From Caldilineaceae bacterium (GTDB lineage: Bacteria; Chloroflexota; Anaerolineae; Caldilineales; Caldilineaceae): a stretch of 64,000 bases of DNA. A program made the position numbers and the translations under genes. Location: assembly GCA_019637645.1 (NCBI GenBank), contig JAHBVH010000013.1, positions 65,397 through 129,396 of the forward strand, in the 5' to 3' direction. Position 1 is the first letter of the stretch; every line of letters begins with the position of its first letter. The notes below the pieces were generated by a model. It was not told where the DNA came from and searched no databases. It saw nothing but the letters and a program-made list of their open reading frames with translations. Shown here in pieces: positions 8,495-16,952 of the stretch.

Positions 8495-8655
8495 GGGGTA
8501 AGCGCAAATTGTTGCTGGCGGCGTTTGATGATGGCCCCAATATGGCGCGGCCAGTCGTGTAAGAACGCAGGGTCAATATCAGCAACGTGCGTGAAAGTGA
8601 GGTGGCTGAACTTCTTCCCGCTCGGGGTTCTTTGCGCTATTATAACAAACGCTTA
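8491..8655 (-). pseudogene. Remnant of a minus-strand gene between mcrB and mcrC
   Basis: On the minus strand a 53-codon stretch has coding character, ending in DWPRHIGAIIKRRQQQFALTP and a stop whose bases overlap the mcrB stop. It is preceded by an in-frame TAA and has no start codon, so it looks like the C-terminal remainder of a lost gene. I do not recognise the family. Confidence 0.4.
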
Positions 8656-8702
8656 TCCGTCTGAATAATGCGCTGCGGGTAACGAGCGGCCCCTTTGTTC
8701 AA

Positions 8703-8740
8703 GGAGTTACGCACTTGAACCAGCCAACTACGTAACTTCT
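8703..8740. repeat. Short GTTACG-ended palindromic element
   Basis: AGTTACG (8705-8711) is inverted at 8731-8737, around CACTTGAACCAGCCAACTA. The same ends frame the longer elements at 18604-18690, 21444-21528 and 23172-23252, so this seems to be a form without the central palindrome. It sits in the 368-base gap between mcrB and mcrC, which otherwise holds only the gene remnant. Confidence 0.6.
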
Positions 8741-8862
8741 ATGTTCAATGACTTATCTTGATGCAGCCTTTTGCCTAAAAAGCGAAGCCATGTTACGATA
8801 CCCACTGTAACTGGAAACAAATGTTCTGTGCTCTTCTCTCGCTTAACCAAGTGGCCTAGCCG

Positions 8863-10095
8863 ATGTGTCCATCTTCACCATCCCCGCTTATGCTAACTGA
8901 ATACCAGCCATCTTTGGTGAGCCCAGCGCGCTTGTCTGACCAAAATGCGCAGACCCTTTGGCGCGACTACCGGCACTTGATCGACATAGAGCCGCCTTCA
9001 TTTAAGACCGGCGGTCAGTGGCGGTTGACCAACCTGGGGTGGGCCGGTTATTTGCCCGTGACGCCGACCCTTGAACTGGCGCTGGAGCCCAAAGCCGCGC
9101 TGCAAACCTTGTTGCGTATGGTGGAAGTGGCCTATGATCTCCGCGCCTTCCGCCTCTTGGATGGTTGGTTTCGGGCCGAGAGTGTGCCGGCGTTGTATGA
9201 ATTACTGGCAGTGCTCCTGGCCCAACGGGTATTACAGCGCTGCCAACAGGGCCTATATCGCACCTATCGCGTTCAACAAGCCACCCTGCCCTATGTGCGC
9301 GGGCAAGTGCAACTGGTGGAACTCCTGCGTCAACCGGCGCGCACTGAACTGCCCTGCCGTTTTTATGAATATACAACCGACGTGCCCGATAACCAGATTC
9401 TACTCTGGACTATGCAACAGATCGCGCGGAGCAAAGTCTGTGGCCCGCGTGCGGCCACAGCGGTGCGCCAAAGTGTGCGTGCTCTCCAACACGTGGTCTC
9501 CGCGCCGCCGATGACCGCGTCGGCCTGTCGCCAGCGTACCTACAGCCGCCTCAATGCGGATTACGCGCCGCTGCATGGCCTCTGTGCCTTTTTCTTGGAG
9601 CATAGCAGCCCTTCTCATCGACCAGGGGATACGCCTGCCATTCCTTTTGTGGTAGAGATGGCGCGTCTTTATGAGCGCTTTGTCGCCGCCTGGCTCCAGC
9701 AAAATTTAGATGAGCGATGGCGTCTCCAAGTGCAGGAAACCCACCCGCTGACTCCAGAGCAGCGCTTTGCCATTGACCTCGTGCTCTATGACGCGGCCAG
9801 TGGTGCGGTGCGCTGTGTGATGGATACCAAGTACAAAATAGGTGCACGCGCCGACACTGCAGACGTGGCCCAGGTGGTTGCCTATGCCGAAGCCAAAGGG
9901 GCAACCGAGGCGGTTTTGATCTATCCTCAACGGCTGGCTGCACCGCTTGATCTCAAGGTGGGCAACATTCATGTACGTACCCTCACCTTTGGTCTGGATG
10001 GTGATTTGGATCAGCAGGGGCACCATTTTCTTAACCAACTCAGCCATGCCTGGCGTGTGGGCACACCGCCGGGTAGCCACGAATCGTTGCCATGA
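8863..10095 (+). CDS. mcrC: McrC-like nuclease subunit
   Basis: A 410-residue McrC homologue. The N-terminal and middle parts include LPYVRGQVQLVE and FYEYTTDVPDNQILLWT, typical of the McrC beta-rich and helical scaffold. The C-terminal nuclease has the PD-(D/E)xK core: AIDLVLYD (about 303-309), then MDTKYK (about 320-325), followed by QVVAYAEAKGA. In the E. coli system McrC stimulates McrB GTP hydrolysis and cuts DNA between modified sites. The start may be the ATG at 8863 or that at 8890 (MLTEYQPS); neither has a strong ribosome site. It is separated from mcrB by 368 bases, which is unusual for this pair, and overlaps the next gene by four bases. Confidence 0.85.
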   Translation: MCPSSPSPLMLTEYQPSLVSPARLSDQNAQTLWRDYRHLIDIEPPSFKTGGQWRLTNLGWAGYLPVTPTLELALEPKAALQTLLRMVEVAYDLRAFRLLDGWFRAESVPALYELLAVLLAQRVLQRCQQGLYRTYRVQQATLPYVRGQVQLVELLRQPARTELPCRFYEYTTDVPDNQILLWTMQQIARSKVCGPRAATAVRQSVRALQHVVSAPPMTASACRQRTYSRLNADYAPLHGLCAFFLEHSSPSHRPGDTPAIPFVVEMARLYERFVAAWLQQNLDERWRLQVQETHPLTPEQRFAIDLVLYDAASGAVRCVMDTKYKIGARADTADVAQVVAYAEAKGATEAVLIYPQRLAAPLDLKVGNIHVRTLTFGLDGDLDQQGHHFLNQLSHAWRVGTPPGSHESLP

Positions 10096-11315
10096 AAACC
10101 AAAACCTACACGATTACGCCCACGGTTGCGCGCCGGCTTGCCATTGCGGTTCAAGGTTTGGCTGGCCCGCTGCCCGCTGACCCCAATGCCGCCATGTTGG
10201 ATACGCTGCGCCAATTGCGCTGTCTGCAACTAGACCCAATCCGGGTAGTGGAGCGCACGCAGTATCTTGTGCTTTGGAGTCGCTTGGGCCACTACGATCG
10301 CGCCCAGTTACATCACCTGGTCCACCAGGATCGCCATCTGTTTGAATATTGGGCACATTGCGCGTCGTTGGTATTGGTTGAGGACTACCCGCTCCATGAG
10401 CATAAGATGCGGAGCTACGGCAAGGGCGGCTCAGCGTGGAGCAAACGGATTACGGCCTGGGTAAAAGAAAATGATGCCTTCCGCCGTTCGATTTTGCAGG
10501 AGTTGGCGACGCGTGGTCCCTTGCGTACGCAAGACATTGAAAACGATGCCTTGGTGCCTTGGTCGTCCGGCGGCTGGTCATCGGGGCGGAGTGTGGGCTA
10601 TATGTTGGATCACCTATGGTTGAGCGGCCAGATTATGGTTGCCAAGCGCAATGGCCTGGAACGATGGTGGGATTTAGCCGAGCGAGTGCTGCCGCTGGCA
10701 ACGCTGCCCAGGGGCTGGCGCGATACCCAAGTGACCTATGATGCGGCACAGAAGTCGCTGCGCGCGCTTGGCGTGGGCCGTCTGCGCGACATTCAGCGCC
10801 ATTTTATTGAACGGCGCTATCCCCAACTGCCCAAGGTGGTGCAGCGCCTGCAAAAAGAGAAAAAAGTCCTGCCGGTTACGGTCGATGGCTGGCCGGGGGA
10901 ATGGTTTATCCATGCCGATACCATCCCGCTGTTAGAAGCGATCCAAGCCGGTGATTGGCAACCGCGCACAACGTTGCTGTCACCCTTTGATAATCTGATC
11001 CGCGACCGCGATCGCACCGAATTGATGTGGGACTTTTTTTACCGCATCGAAATCTATGTGCCGCCAGCCAAGCGCCAATATGGCTACTATGTCCTGCCGA
11101 TTTTGCACGGCGACCAACTGATTGGGCGGCTGGACCCCAAAATGGATTGGAAAGCGGGCCGGTTGACCATTAACGCGCTCTATCCCCAAGCGACCACGTC
11201 CTGGGACGCGGCCACCAGCCAAGCCGTCGCCCAAACGATTACCGATCTGGCCCATTTTCTTGGCGCGACCGAGCTTGTCTATGGGGAAAAGTTGCCCGCG
11301 ACTTGGCCGCGTTGA
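10092..11315 (+). CDS. YcaQ/AlkX-type winged-helix DNA glycosylase (HTH_42 family)
   Basis: A 407-residue protein of the family of E. coli YcaQ and Streptomyces AlkZ, glycosylases that unhook interstrand crosslinks and remove bulky alkylated bases. Visible family blocks are LRCLQLDPIRVVERTQ, FEYWAHCASLVLVEDYPLHE, SPFDNLIRDRDRTELMWDFF and LIGRLDPKMDWKAGRL. Q46-L47-D48 matches the Gln-hydrophobic-Asp catalytic motif of the YcaQ branch rather than the Gln-x-Gln of AlkZ. The ATG overlaps the mcrC stop (ATGA), so the two are almost certainly translated from one message. This places a repair glycosylase in the same unit as a modification-dependent nuclease. Function is inferred from family membership. 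Confidence 0.85.
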   Translation: MKTKTYTITPTVARRLAIAVQGLAGPLPADPNAAMLDTLRQLRCLQLDPIRVVERTQYLVLWSRLGHYDRAQLHHLVHQDRHLFEYWAHCASLVLVEDYPLHEHKMRSYGKGGSAWSKRITAWVKENDAFRRSILQELATRGPLRTQDIENDALVPWSSGGWSSGRSVGYMLDHLWLSGQIMVAKRNGLERWWDLAERVLPLATLPRGWRDTQVTYDAAQKSLRALGVGRLRDIQRHFIERRYPQLPKVVQRLQKEKKVLPVTVDGWPGEWFIHADTIPLLEAIQAGDWQPRTTLLSPFDNLIRDRDRTELMWDFFYRIEIYVPPAKRQYGYYVLPILHGDQLIGRLDPKMDWKAGRLTINALYPQATTSWDAATSQAVAQTITDLAHFLGATELVYGEKLPATWPR

Positions 11316-11320
11316 TCGAG

Positions 11321-11462
11321 CTGACAGGTTTTTATGAAGGGTAAGAAATTAAATCGGTAGACATCACTAGTGCGCTTTAGCGCAGCTTGACCGAGCAGGC
11401 GCTGATTTCAATCAGCGCTGGTTTACCGAAGTTAATGGTTAATCTTCATAAAAACCTGTCAG
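11321..11462. repeat. About 120-base structured repeat, copy A, inside a palindromic flank
   Basis: The core from TATGAAGGGTAA to TTAATCTTCATA is about 85% identical to 19115-19234. It is bounded by a perfect 19-base inverted repeat (11321-11339 with 11444-11462). Inside are TGCGC-TTTA-GCGCA and GCGCTGATT-tc-AATCAGCGC hairpins. The outer arm begins CTGACAGGTTTT, the same half-site as the common palindromes of this window. No coding frame is evident. Confidence 0.75.
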
Positions 11463-11481
11463 GTATTGGTCCCAACCTCAA

Positions 11482-14304
11482 TTACCCGAAACCGCGGCGG
11501 CCACCCCCGCCGCTGCGACGACTGCTGCTACTCCGGCTGGAACTGAAGCCGCCACTGCTACTGCGACTAGAAGAAGATCGGCTCCGGCTGGAACTAGAAC
11601 TCCAACTGCTGCGCGAAGAACCCGAACTGCTATAGCCGCCACTGCCACCCCCGCTGGATGATTCCTCCAGGATCGCACCTAAGATCTCCAGCGTCGTAGA
11701 TGCCACTTTCGCTCCCACTTTGCCGGTGGTTTGCGCGCCCTGGAGGACATTCTCAAAGGGCGTATCGGGCAGGGCGCTACCGGTGGCCGTACTCAATAGC
11801 GAGCCTAAACTTTGGCTGGCATTACTCAACGCGTTGCCCAACTGGCGCGAGGTCCCGCTGAGCGATGGTCGCGTGGCTGGTGCGTTTTCTCCCTTGGCTG
11901 CCGGGGCGCTGGGGGTTGGCAACCCAATCGACCCACCCGTTGGATAGGGGGAAGGTTGCTCGCGGCGCTGGACAGGACGACGGGGCGGCTGCCACGTGGG
12001 GGTATAGCTCCAATCGGGCAGCATTCCACCCATCTCAGTGGCCTGTTCCAGCACTACTTCTTCCACATCCAAGGCCACGGCGTAGGCAAAATAGCGGTCG
12101 AGTATTCGTTGTGCTTGGGCCGCGTCGCCATATTTTTTGAGATTCTGTAAGTAGGTCCGAAAAGCGCGCCACCGTTGTGCTTCTTCCACGCCTGCTGTCG
12201 TGCGGCGGGGCATCCACCGGCTGGCAAAGACCAAGGCAAAACCCGCGAGCACGGCTGACACCGCTGGCGCAAGGGCGAGCCAACCCAAATCGCCAAAGAA
12301 GCGCAGCGCCAGGATCACCCCGCCAATGACCCCGAGCAGGATGAACCATTGGCCCCGTACCAACCACCGATGGCGGGCTTCTTCGGGCACATCATCAAAG
12401 AAATGGCTGGTTTCTGATCCCATCTGGGCATAGACCTGGGGCAACACCGCTTGGAAATGCCGATAGATCTGATGTAAGGGTACCTCCGTCTCATAGGGCA
12501 AATCCGGCTCGATCGCGTTAAAGAGGGTGACCAAATGGGCGGGCAGCGTCACACTTTCGCCACTGGGGGTAATCAATGCTTCACCAGCGACTAACTTCTT
12601 CTCGGCGACCCGTTTGAGGGCCAAGGTATTGTCAAAACGGATCCAGAGCAGCCCCCACTGGGCGAGGTGAAAGAGCGAGGCCAAGGCGCCTTTGACCGAA
12701 GGCGCTTCATCCAAAAGGTAGGCCACAATCGCTGGGGGCAAATGGGAAGGTGGCTCGGTTAGGTAGTCGGCAATGGCAGGCAAAGGCCGGTCGCGGCCCC
12801 ACCAATACCAGATGAGATAAACCCCCAGCAAGCCCAATACCAAGATGAGCAGGGCGGCGACGCCAAAGCCCAATTGTAACCGCGCCTGTTGCAACGCGGC
12901 TGCTTGACCGGCAATCACCGCGTCGGCTAGATCCTGCTGCCATTGGGGAATGGCACCAGTTGTGGCGTTGACGGGCAAGGAGATCTGCACCGCCCAAGCC
13001 TGTCCAGCCGCAATCGGCCCCGGCGCGGTCACCAACACGGTTTCGGCACTGACCCACTCACTGGTGCCGCCGGATACCTGCACTGTTTGCGCATCGACGC
13101 CCGTAGGCAGGGTAAAGCGCAGTTGCGCCTGCTCTACCGGCTGATTCCGCGCGGGGAAGACGGCTGTCCAGTTGATCTCCTGGCGATCCGCCAGGTGGCG
13201 AACGGCCCCCTGCACTCGGTAGCGTAGATGGAGGGAGGTCTCTTCTCCGCGCACCAAGGGCGGAAATTGCCACGTGAGTTGCACCGTGCCGACTCGTGTC
13301 GTATCCGATACCACGGTGCGGAGTGTTGGGTCATAATAGGCCCAATCGTCCTGACCAGGAGTGGTTCGAATTTGGAGACAGTAGGTGCAGCCGCTGGTGG
13401 CCTCGACAAAGGCTGCTTGGCCCTCTTGCAACTGGATCTGATCGATCGTGTCCAGAAAGCGCAGGGGCAGTTGACGATTGCCCTGGTCGAGCGCGCCCGC
13501 GTTAACCGCCAGGTGGTGATATTCATCCACCCAGAGTACGCCGTCGGGCTCTAAGGTCAGTTCTACGTTGAGGGCCTTGAAGGCATAGTCCAACTGCGCA
13601 TGATCTTCTTGTACTTGCCAGGGCTGCCGTTCGGCATTGACCAGATCGCTGGGCAAGCCCACCTGGATCTGAAATTGGACGCCATCGGGGATGGGTTCGG
13701 TGGCGGTAAAGGTGATATCGGTGGCCTGTGTGGCTGTCTGAAAGCTGGGACCGTAGGCCGTGCTCTGGATCTGGTCGGGGGCGACGGTCGTTGGCAAGGT
13801 TACGGTCACGGTGCTGCTTTCCACTACAATGTCACCGCGGTCGGCTGGTACCGCCCGCCATTCCAAGAGGGTTTCATTCGGGTAGCGCCAGAGCCCCCCG
13901 ACGACTTCATATTCGAGTACAAAGGTCCGCACATCGCCAGGCGCAGTCGGCTCATATTCCCACTGGACATAGATAAAATTGCTATCTTCTTCAGTCGTAA
14001 AGGTGCGGGGGCCACTGCCGCCCAGCGTGTAGGGGAGATCGCCTTCATAGAGTTGAATCTGGCGAATAGCGGTTGTCAATTCGCGTGGAATATCGGCAAA
14101 GGCCGTGTGAAATTCATCATCAAAGCGGATCTGCTGAATTTCGCGCACGAGAAAAGTGCCATCAGGCTGGAGCGTGATGTGGGTGTCATAGCGTTCGTAG
14201 GTGATGGCAGGCGTTTGGGCGTGGACGCCAGGAGTGCTATAGCCGCCTAGCGCGAGAAGAATCAGAAGTACAAGGGAGACGTGCGGTAACAAATGTCGTC
14301 GCAT
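11482..14304 (-). CDS. DUF2207 family membrane protein with Ser/Gly/Arg-rich tail
   Basis: The 940-residue protein starts at the ATG at 14304, eight bases after AGGA; the longer frame to 14370 lacks such support. A signal peptide (LLPHVSLVLLILLALGGYS) precedes two successive extracellular DUF2207-type domains (about 35-225 and 255-460), each with a motif like ITLQPDGTFLVREIQQIRF or ELTLEPDGVLWVDEYHHL. A membrane segment follows (LQLGFGVAALLILVLGLLGVYLIWYW, about 485-510). A cytoplasmic region with two more hydrophobic stretches comes next (about 655-700). The last 60 residues are nearly all Ser, Gly and Arg. The family is widespread and uncharacterised, often thought to act at the envelope. 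It is transcribed alone. Confidence 0.85.
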   Translation of the reverse strand: MRRHLLPHVSLVLLILLALGGYSTPGVHAQTPAITYERYDTHITLQPDGTFLVREIQQIRFDDEFHTAFADIPRELTTAIRQIQLYEGDLPYTLGGSGPRTFTTEEDSNFIYVQWEYEPTAPGDVRTFVLEYEVVGGLWRYPNETLLEWRAVPADRGDIVVESSTVTVTLPTTVAPDQIQSTAYGPSFQTATQATDITFTATEPIPDGVQFQIQVGLPSDLVNAERQPWQVQEDHAQLDYAFKALNVELTLEPDGVLWVDEYHHLAVNAGALDQGNRQLPLRFLDTIDQIQLQEGQAAFVEATSGCTYCLQIRTTPGQDDWAYYDPTLRTVVSDTTRVGTVQLTWQFPPLVRGEETSLHLRYRVQGAVRHLADRQEINWTAVFPARNQPVEQAQLRFTLPTGVDAQTVQVSGGTSEWVSAETVLVTAPGPIAAGQAWAVQISLPVNATTGAIPQWQQDLADAVIAGQAAALQQARLQLGFGVAALLILVLGLLGVYLIWYWWGRDRPLPAIADYLTEPPSHLPPAIVAYLLDEAPSVKGALASLFHLAQWGLLWIRFDNTLALKRVAEKKLVAGEALITPSGESVTLPAHLVTLFNAIEPDLPYETEVPLHQIYRHFQAVLPQVYAQMGSETSHFFDDVPEEARHRWLVRGQWFILLGVIGGVILALRFFGDLGWLALAPAVSAVLAGFALVFASRWMPRRTTAGVEEAQRWRAFRTYLQNLKKYGDAAQAQRILDRYFAYAVALDVEEVVLEQATEMGGMLPDWSYTPTWQPPRRPVQRREQPSPYPTGGSIGLPTPSAPAAKGENAPATRPSLSGTSRQLGNALSNASQSLGSLLSTATGSALPDTPFENVLQGAQTTGKVGAKVASTTLEILGAILEESSSGGGSGGYSSSGSSRSSWSSSSSRSRSSSSRSSSGGFSSSRSSSSRRSGGGGRRGFG

Positions 14305-14407
14305 AGCATTATCCTGAAAGACAAAATACTGGGCGTGAAATGTGAAATCTGCCGCGAGCCCATGTTTCACGCCTGCTCAACGTAAGCATTAGACCTTACG
14401 CAGTGTC

Positions 14408-14440
14408 AGAGCTGTTAGGTTTGCAAAACCTCAGAGCTCT
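14408..14440. repeat. ACAGG-type palindrome, degenerate copy
   Basis: AGAGCTGTTAGGTTTGC followed by its near complement forms an imperfect hairpin with AGAGCT/AGCTCT ends. It lies between the co-directional fucosidase and DUF2207 genes and belongs to the family best seen at 26791 and 44701. Confidence 0.6.
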
Positions 14441-14488
14441 TTGGCGGCTAATCGACCTTGGCGCGTACGATCTAAGCGCGGTACCCGA

Positions 14489-15922
14489 CTACCCAATCTT
14501 CAACGTATACGCATAGTCGCAAGGGGGCTGTGCCGGTAGATCGATGATAAGCGCTTGGTCGGTTACTTGCCAAGTCAATGGGCCGGTGTGGCCGAGTAGC
14601 TGGATTTGGTGAATCGGCTTTGTCCACAACCCTTTGGCCGCGCCGAGTGATTGGATCACCGCTTTTTCGCTCGGCCAAGCCAGGAGGATGGCATAGAGAG
14701 TGTCGCCTTTTTGGGTAAAGCGAAGATCCTCGCTGGTGAAGGCGCTGCGCTGGGTGTCGGTAAACGCCCCTTCCGCAATTTGGGTGGGGCCTTCGCCAAA
14801 GACGGTCCATGGTCGGGTGTCGTAGATCGCCTCGCCGTTGACTTGGAGCCACTGCCCAATGGTCCGTAACATCTGTTGCTCGGGTTCTGGAATCGTCCCA
14901 TCCGCCTTGGGGCCAATATTGAGGAGGAGCGCGCCATTTTTGCTCACAATGTCAATCAGATCCCCAATCACTGTCCCCACGTCCTTGTAGTCTTGCCCCT
15001 CCACATAGCCCCACGACCCTTTGGAGAGCGCGCTGTCGGTCTGCCAGAAGAGCCAACGGGTATCGCTCAGTTGCCCCCGTTCAATGTCATAGACGGCCAC
15101 GCCGGTGGGGAAGGCATCAAATTTGTGGTTGATCGCCACCCCCTGGTTCCATTGGGCAGCGCGGTTGTAGTAGTAGGCCGCGACTTGTTTCAGATAGGGC
15201 TTAAAGGCCAGATGCATGATCCACCAATCAAACCAGAAGATCTGAGGTTGGTATAGATCGATCAATTCACAACTGCGCAGCAACCACTCCTCTAAGTAGG
15301 CTTGATCCGGCCCACCATGGATGTAGTTGTCGCGCTTGGGCTGGGCTGGTCCATAGAAGTCGGCGTAGGCTGGGTCATTGACATCCGAATTGAACTGCCG
15401 CCCGCCTTCCAGAAAGAACCAATGCTCGGCGCGATGGCTCGAAACGCCAAAGGTCATCCCGGCCGCGCGGACGGCTTGGGCCAAATCGCCAATGAGATCC
15501 CGTTTCGGCCCCATTTGTGCGGCATTCCACCGGGAAAGCTGGCTGGCATACATCTGGAAGCCGTCATGATGTTCGGCCACGGGCACCACAAAGCGCGCCC
15601 CGGCCTCCTTGAAAAGGTGCGCCCATGCTTGTGGATCGTAGCGCTCGGCTTGGAAGAGGGGGATAAAATCTTTGTAGCCAAATTTGTCTTGCGGGCCATA
15701 GGTGGCGACATGGTGTTCAAAGATAGAGGTGCCTTTTAGATACATCTCGCGGGCATACCATTCGTTGCCAAAGGCCGGCACGCTATAGACACCCCAATGG
15801 ATAAAGATGCCAAACTTGGCGTCCTGATACCAAGTGGGGATTGTGTAGGCTTCGAGGGAATCCCACGACGCGGCAAAGGGGCCGGTCGCAATGGTCCGCT
15901 GGATCTGTTCTAGGGTTAGCAT
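14489..15922 (-). CDS. GH29 alpha-L-fucosidase
   Basis: A 477-residue glycoside hydrolase family 29 enzyme, which removes alpha-linked L-fucose by a retaining mechanism. The N-terminal barrel shows FGIFIHWGVYSVPAFGNEWY (about 37-56), AEHHDGFQMY (about 116-125) and the nucleophile region QIFWFDWW with D232. A C-terminal beta-domain follows (about 365-477). No signal peptide is visible, so it probably works inside the cell on imported oligosaccharides. The chosen start, the ATG at 15922, has GGAG about 12 bases upstream; the frame runs 17 codons further without a family match. It is divergent from the sugar isomerase at 16119, with a 196-base shared promoter region. Confidence 0.9.
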   Translation of the reverse strand: MLTLEQIQRTIATGPFAASWDSLEAYTIPTWYQDAKFGIFIHWGVYSVPAFGNEWYAREMYLKGTSIFEHHVATYGPQDKFGYKDFIPLFQAERYDPQAWAHLFKEAGARFVVPVAEHHDGFQMYASQLSRWNAAQMGPKRDLIGDLAQAVRAAGMTFGVSSHRAEHWFFLEGGRQFNSDVNDPAYADFYGPAQPKRDNYIHGGPDQAYLEEWLLRSCELIDLYQPQIFWFDWWIMHLAFKPYLKQVAAYYYNRAAQWNQGVAINHKFDAFPTGVAVYDIERGQLSDTRWLFWQTDSALSKGSWGYVEGQDYKDVGTVIGDLIDIVSKNGALLLNIGPKADGTIPEPEQQMLRTIGQWLQVNGEAIYDTRPWTVFGEGPTQIAEGAFTDTQRSAFTSEDLRFTQKGDTLYAILLAWPSEKAVIQSLGAAKGLWTKPIHQIQLLGHTGPLTWQVTDQALIIDLPAQPPCDYAYTLKIG

Positions 15923-16118
15923 AAAAGGTCTATTCTCCGCTCTGTGCGTAGGTCTGTAAATGGCTATTTGCATCGCTGCGCACTATTTGTTGACTTGCCG
16001 CGCTCTACAGTAGAATCAACACAGACAAGGTAATTGTCGTCGTTCCCTTTTATTATACGCCATGAAGGGGAGCATGACCGTAAATCAACCCCATAAACCA
16101 ACCTAGAAAGAATCAACA

Positions 16119-16952
16119 ATGCGTCTTGGCGCTCCTCTTCCCCAGTCCTATGCTGATCCAGCGGCATGGGTGGCTGCTGTGCAAGCAAAAGGCTATCGCG
16201 CTGCCTATTGTCCGCTCAAGCCGGATGCCGACCCGGCCCTGATTGCCGCCTATCGCCAAGCAGCACAGGCCGCCGATCTTGTGATCGCCGAAGTGGGCGC
16301 GTGGAGCAACCCGCTCAGTCCGGACCCAGCCATACGCGCGGCGGCGCTAGAGAAATGCAAAGCGTCCCTCTGGTTGGCTGAGCAGATCGGGGCGCGGTGT
16401 TGTGTCAATATTGCGGGCTCGCGCGGGGGAAAGTGGGATGGGCCACATCCCGCCGATCTGACCGAAGAAACTTTTGATCTGATTGTGACAACCACGCGCG
16501 AAATCATCGACGCGGTCCAGCCCACCCAGACGGTCTATGCCCTGGAAACGATGCCCTGGATGTACCCCGATTCGGTGGAGAGCTACCAGCGGCTGATCCA
16601 AGCGATTGACCGGCCTGGCTTTGGCGTCCACTTTGATCCAGTGAACCTCGTGAACAGCCCCCAACGCTATTTCCAGAACACAGAGCTCATCCGTACCGCG
16701 GTCGCCGCGTTGGGGCCAGCCATCCGCAGCGTCCATGTCAAAGACATTCGCCTGGCAACGCACTTGACGGTCCACCTGGATGAAGTACGCCCCGGTCAGG
16801 GTGGGCTCGATCTGCCCACCTTGCTGCGGGAGTTGGCCTGCTTGTCCCCGGATCTCCCCATCATGTTAGAGCATCTGCCCAACGAAACCGAGTATGACCT
16901 GGCGGCCGCCCATGTGCGCGCCGTCGCCAAAGAAGAAGGAATCCTTGTATGA
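16119..16952 (+). CDS. Sugar phosphate isomerase/epimerase-like TIM-barrel protein
   Basis: A 277-residue protein of the xylose-isomerase-like/AP-endonuclease-2 barrel superfamily. Typical metal-site strands are ALETMPWMYPD (Glu), GVHFDPVNLVN (Asp), VHVKDIRL (His) and the C-terminal IMLEHLPNETEYDLA (Glu). Members isomerize or epimerize ketoses, inositol derivatives or hydroxypyruvate, so the substrate is open. The start ATG at 16119 has a weak AGAAAGA upstream. The gene overlaps the following dehydrogenase by four bases, and the pair probably handles one sugar or cyclitol. Confidence 0.83.
   Translation: MRLGAPLPQSYADPAAWVAAVQAKGYRAAYCPLKPDADPALIAAYRQAAQAADLVIAEVGAWSNPLSPDPAIRAAALEKCKASLWLAEQIGARCCVNIAGSRGGKWDGPHPADLTEETFDLIVTTTREIIDAVQPTQTVYALETMPWMYPDSVESYQRLIQAIDRPGFGVHFDPVNLVNSPQRYFQNTELIRTAVAALGPAIRSVHVKDIRLATHLTVHLDEVRPGQGGLDLPTLLRELACLSPDLPIMLEHLPNETEYDLAAAHVRAVAKEEGILV

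Noticed and set aside
11321..11462. The folded repeat considered as an integron attC site.
   Set aside because: The conserved GTTRRRY core and its complement are absent at the ends, and no integrase or cassette series is nearby.
13355..13375. A GGTTCGAAT string resembling a tRNA T-loop.
   Set aside because: It lies within the DUF2207 coding sequence and no cloverleaf can be built around it.
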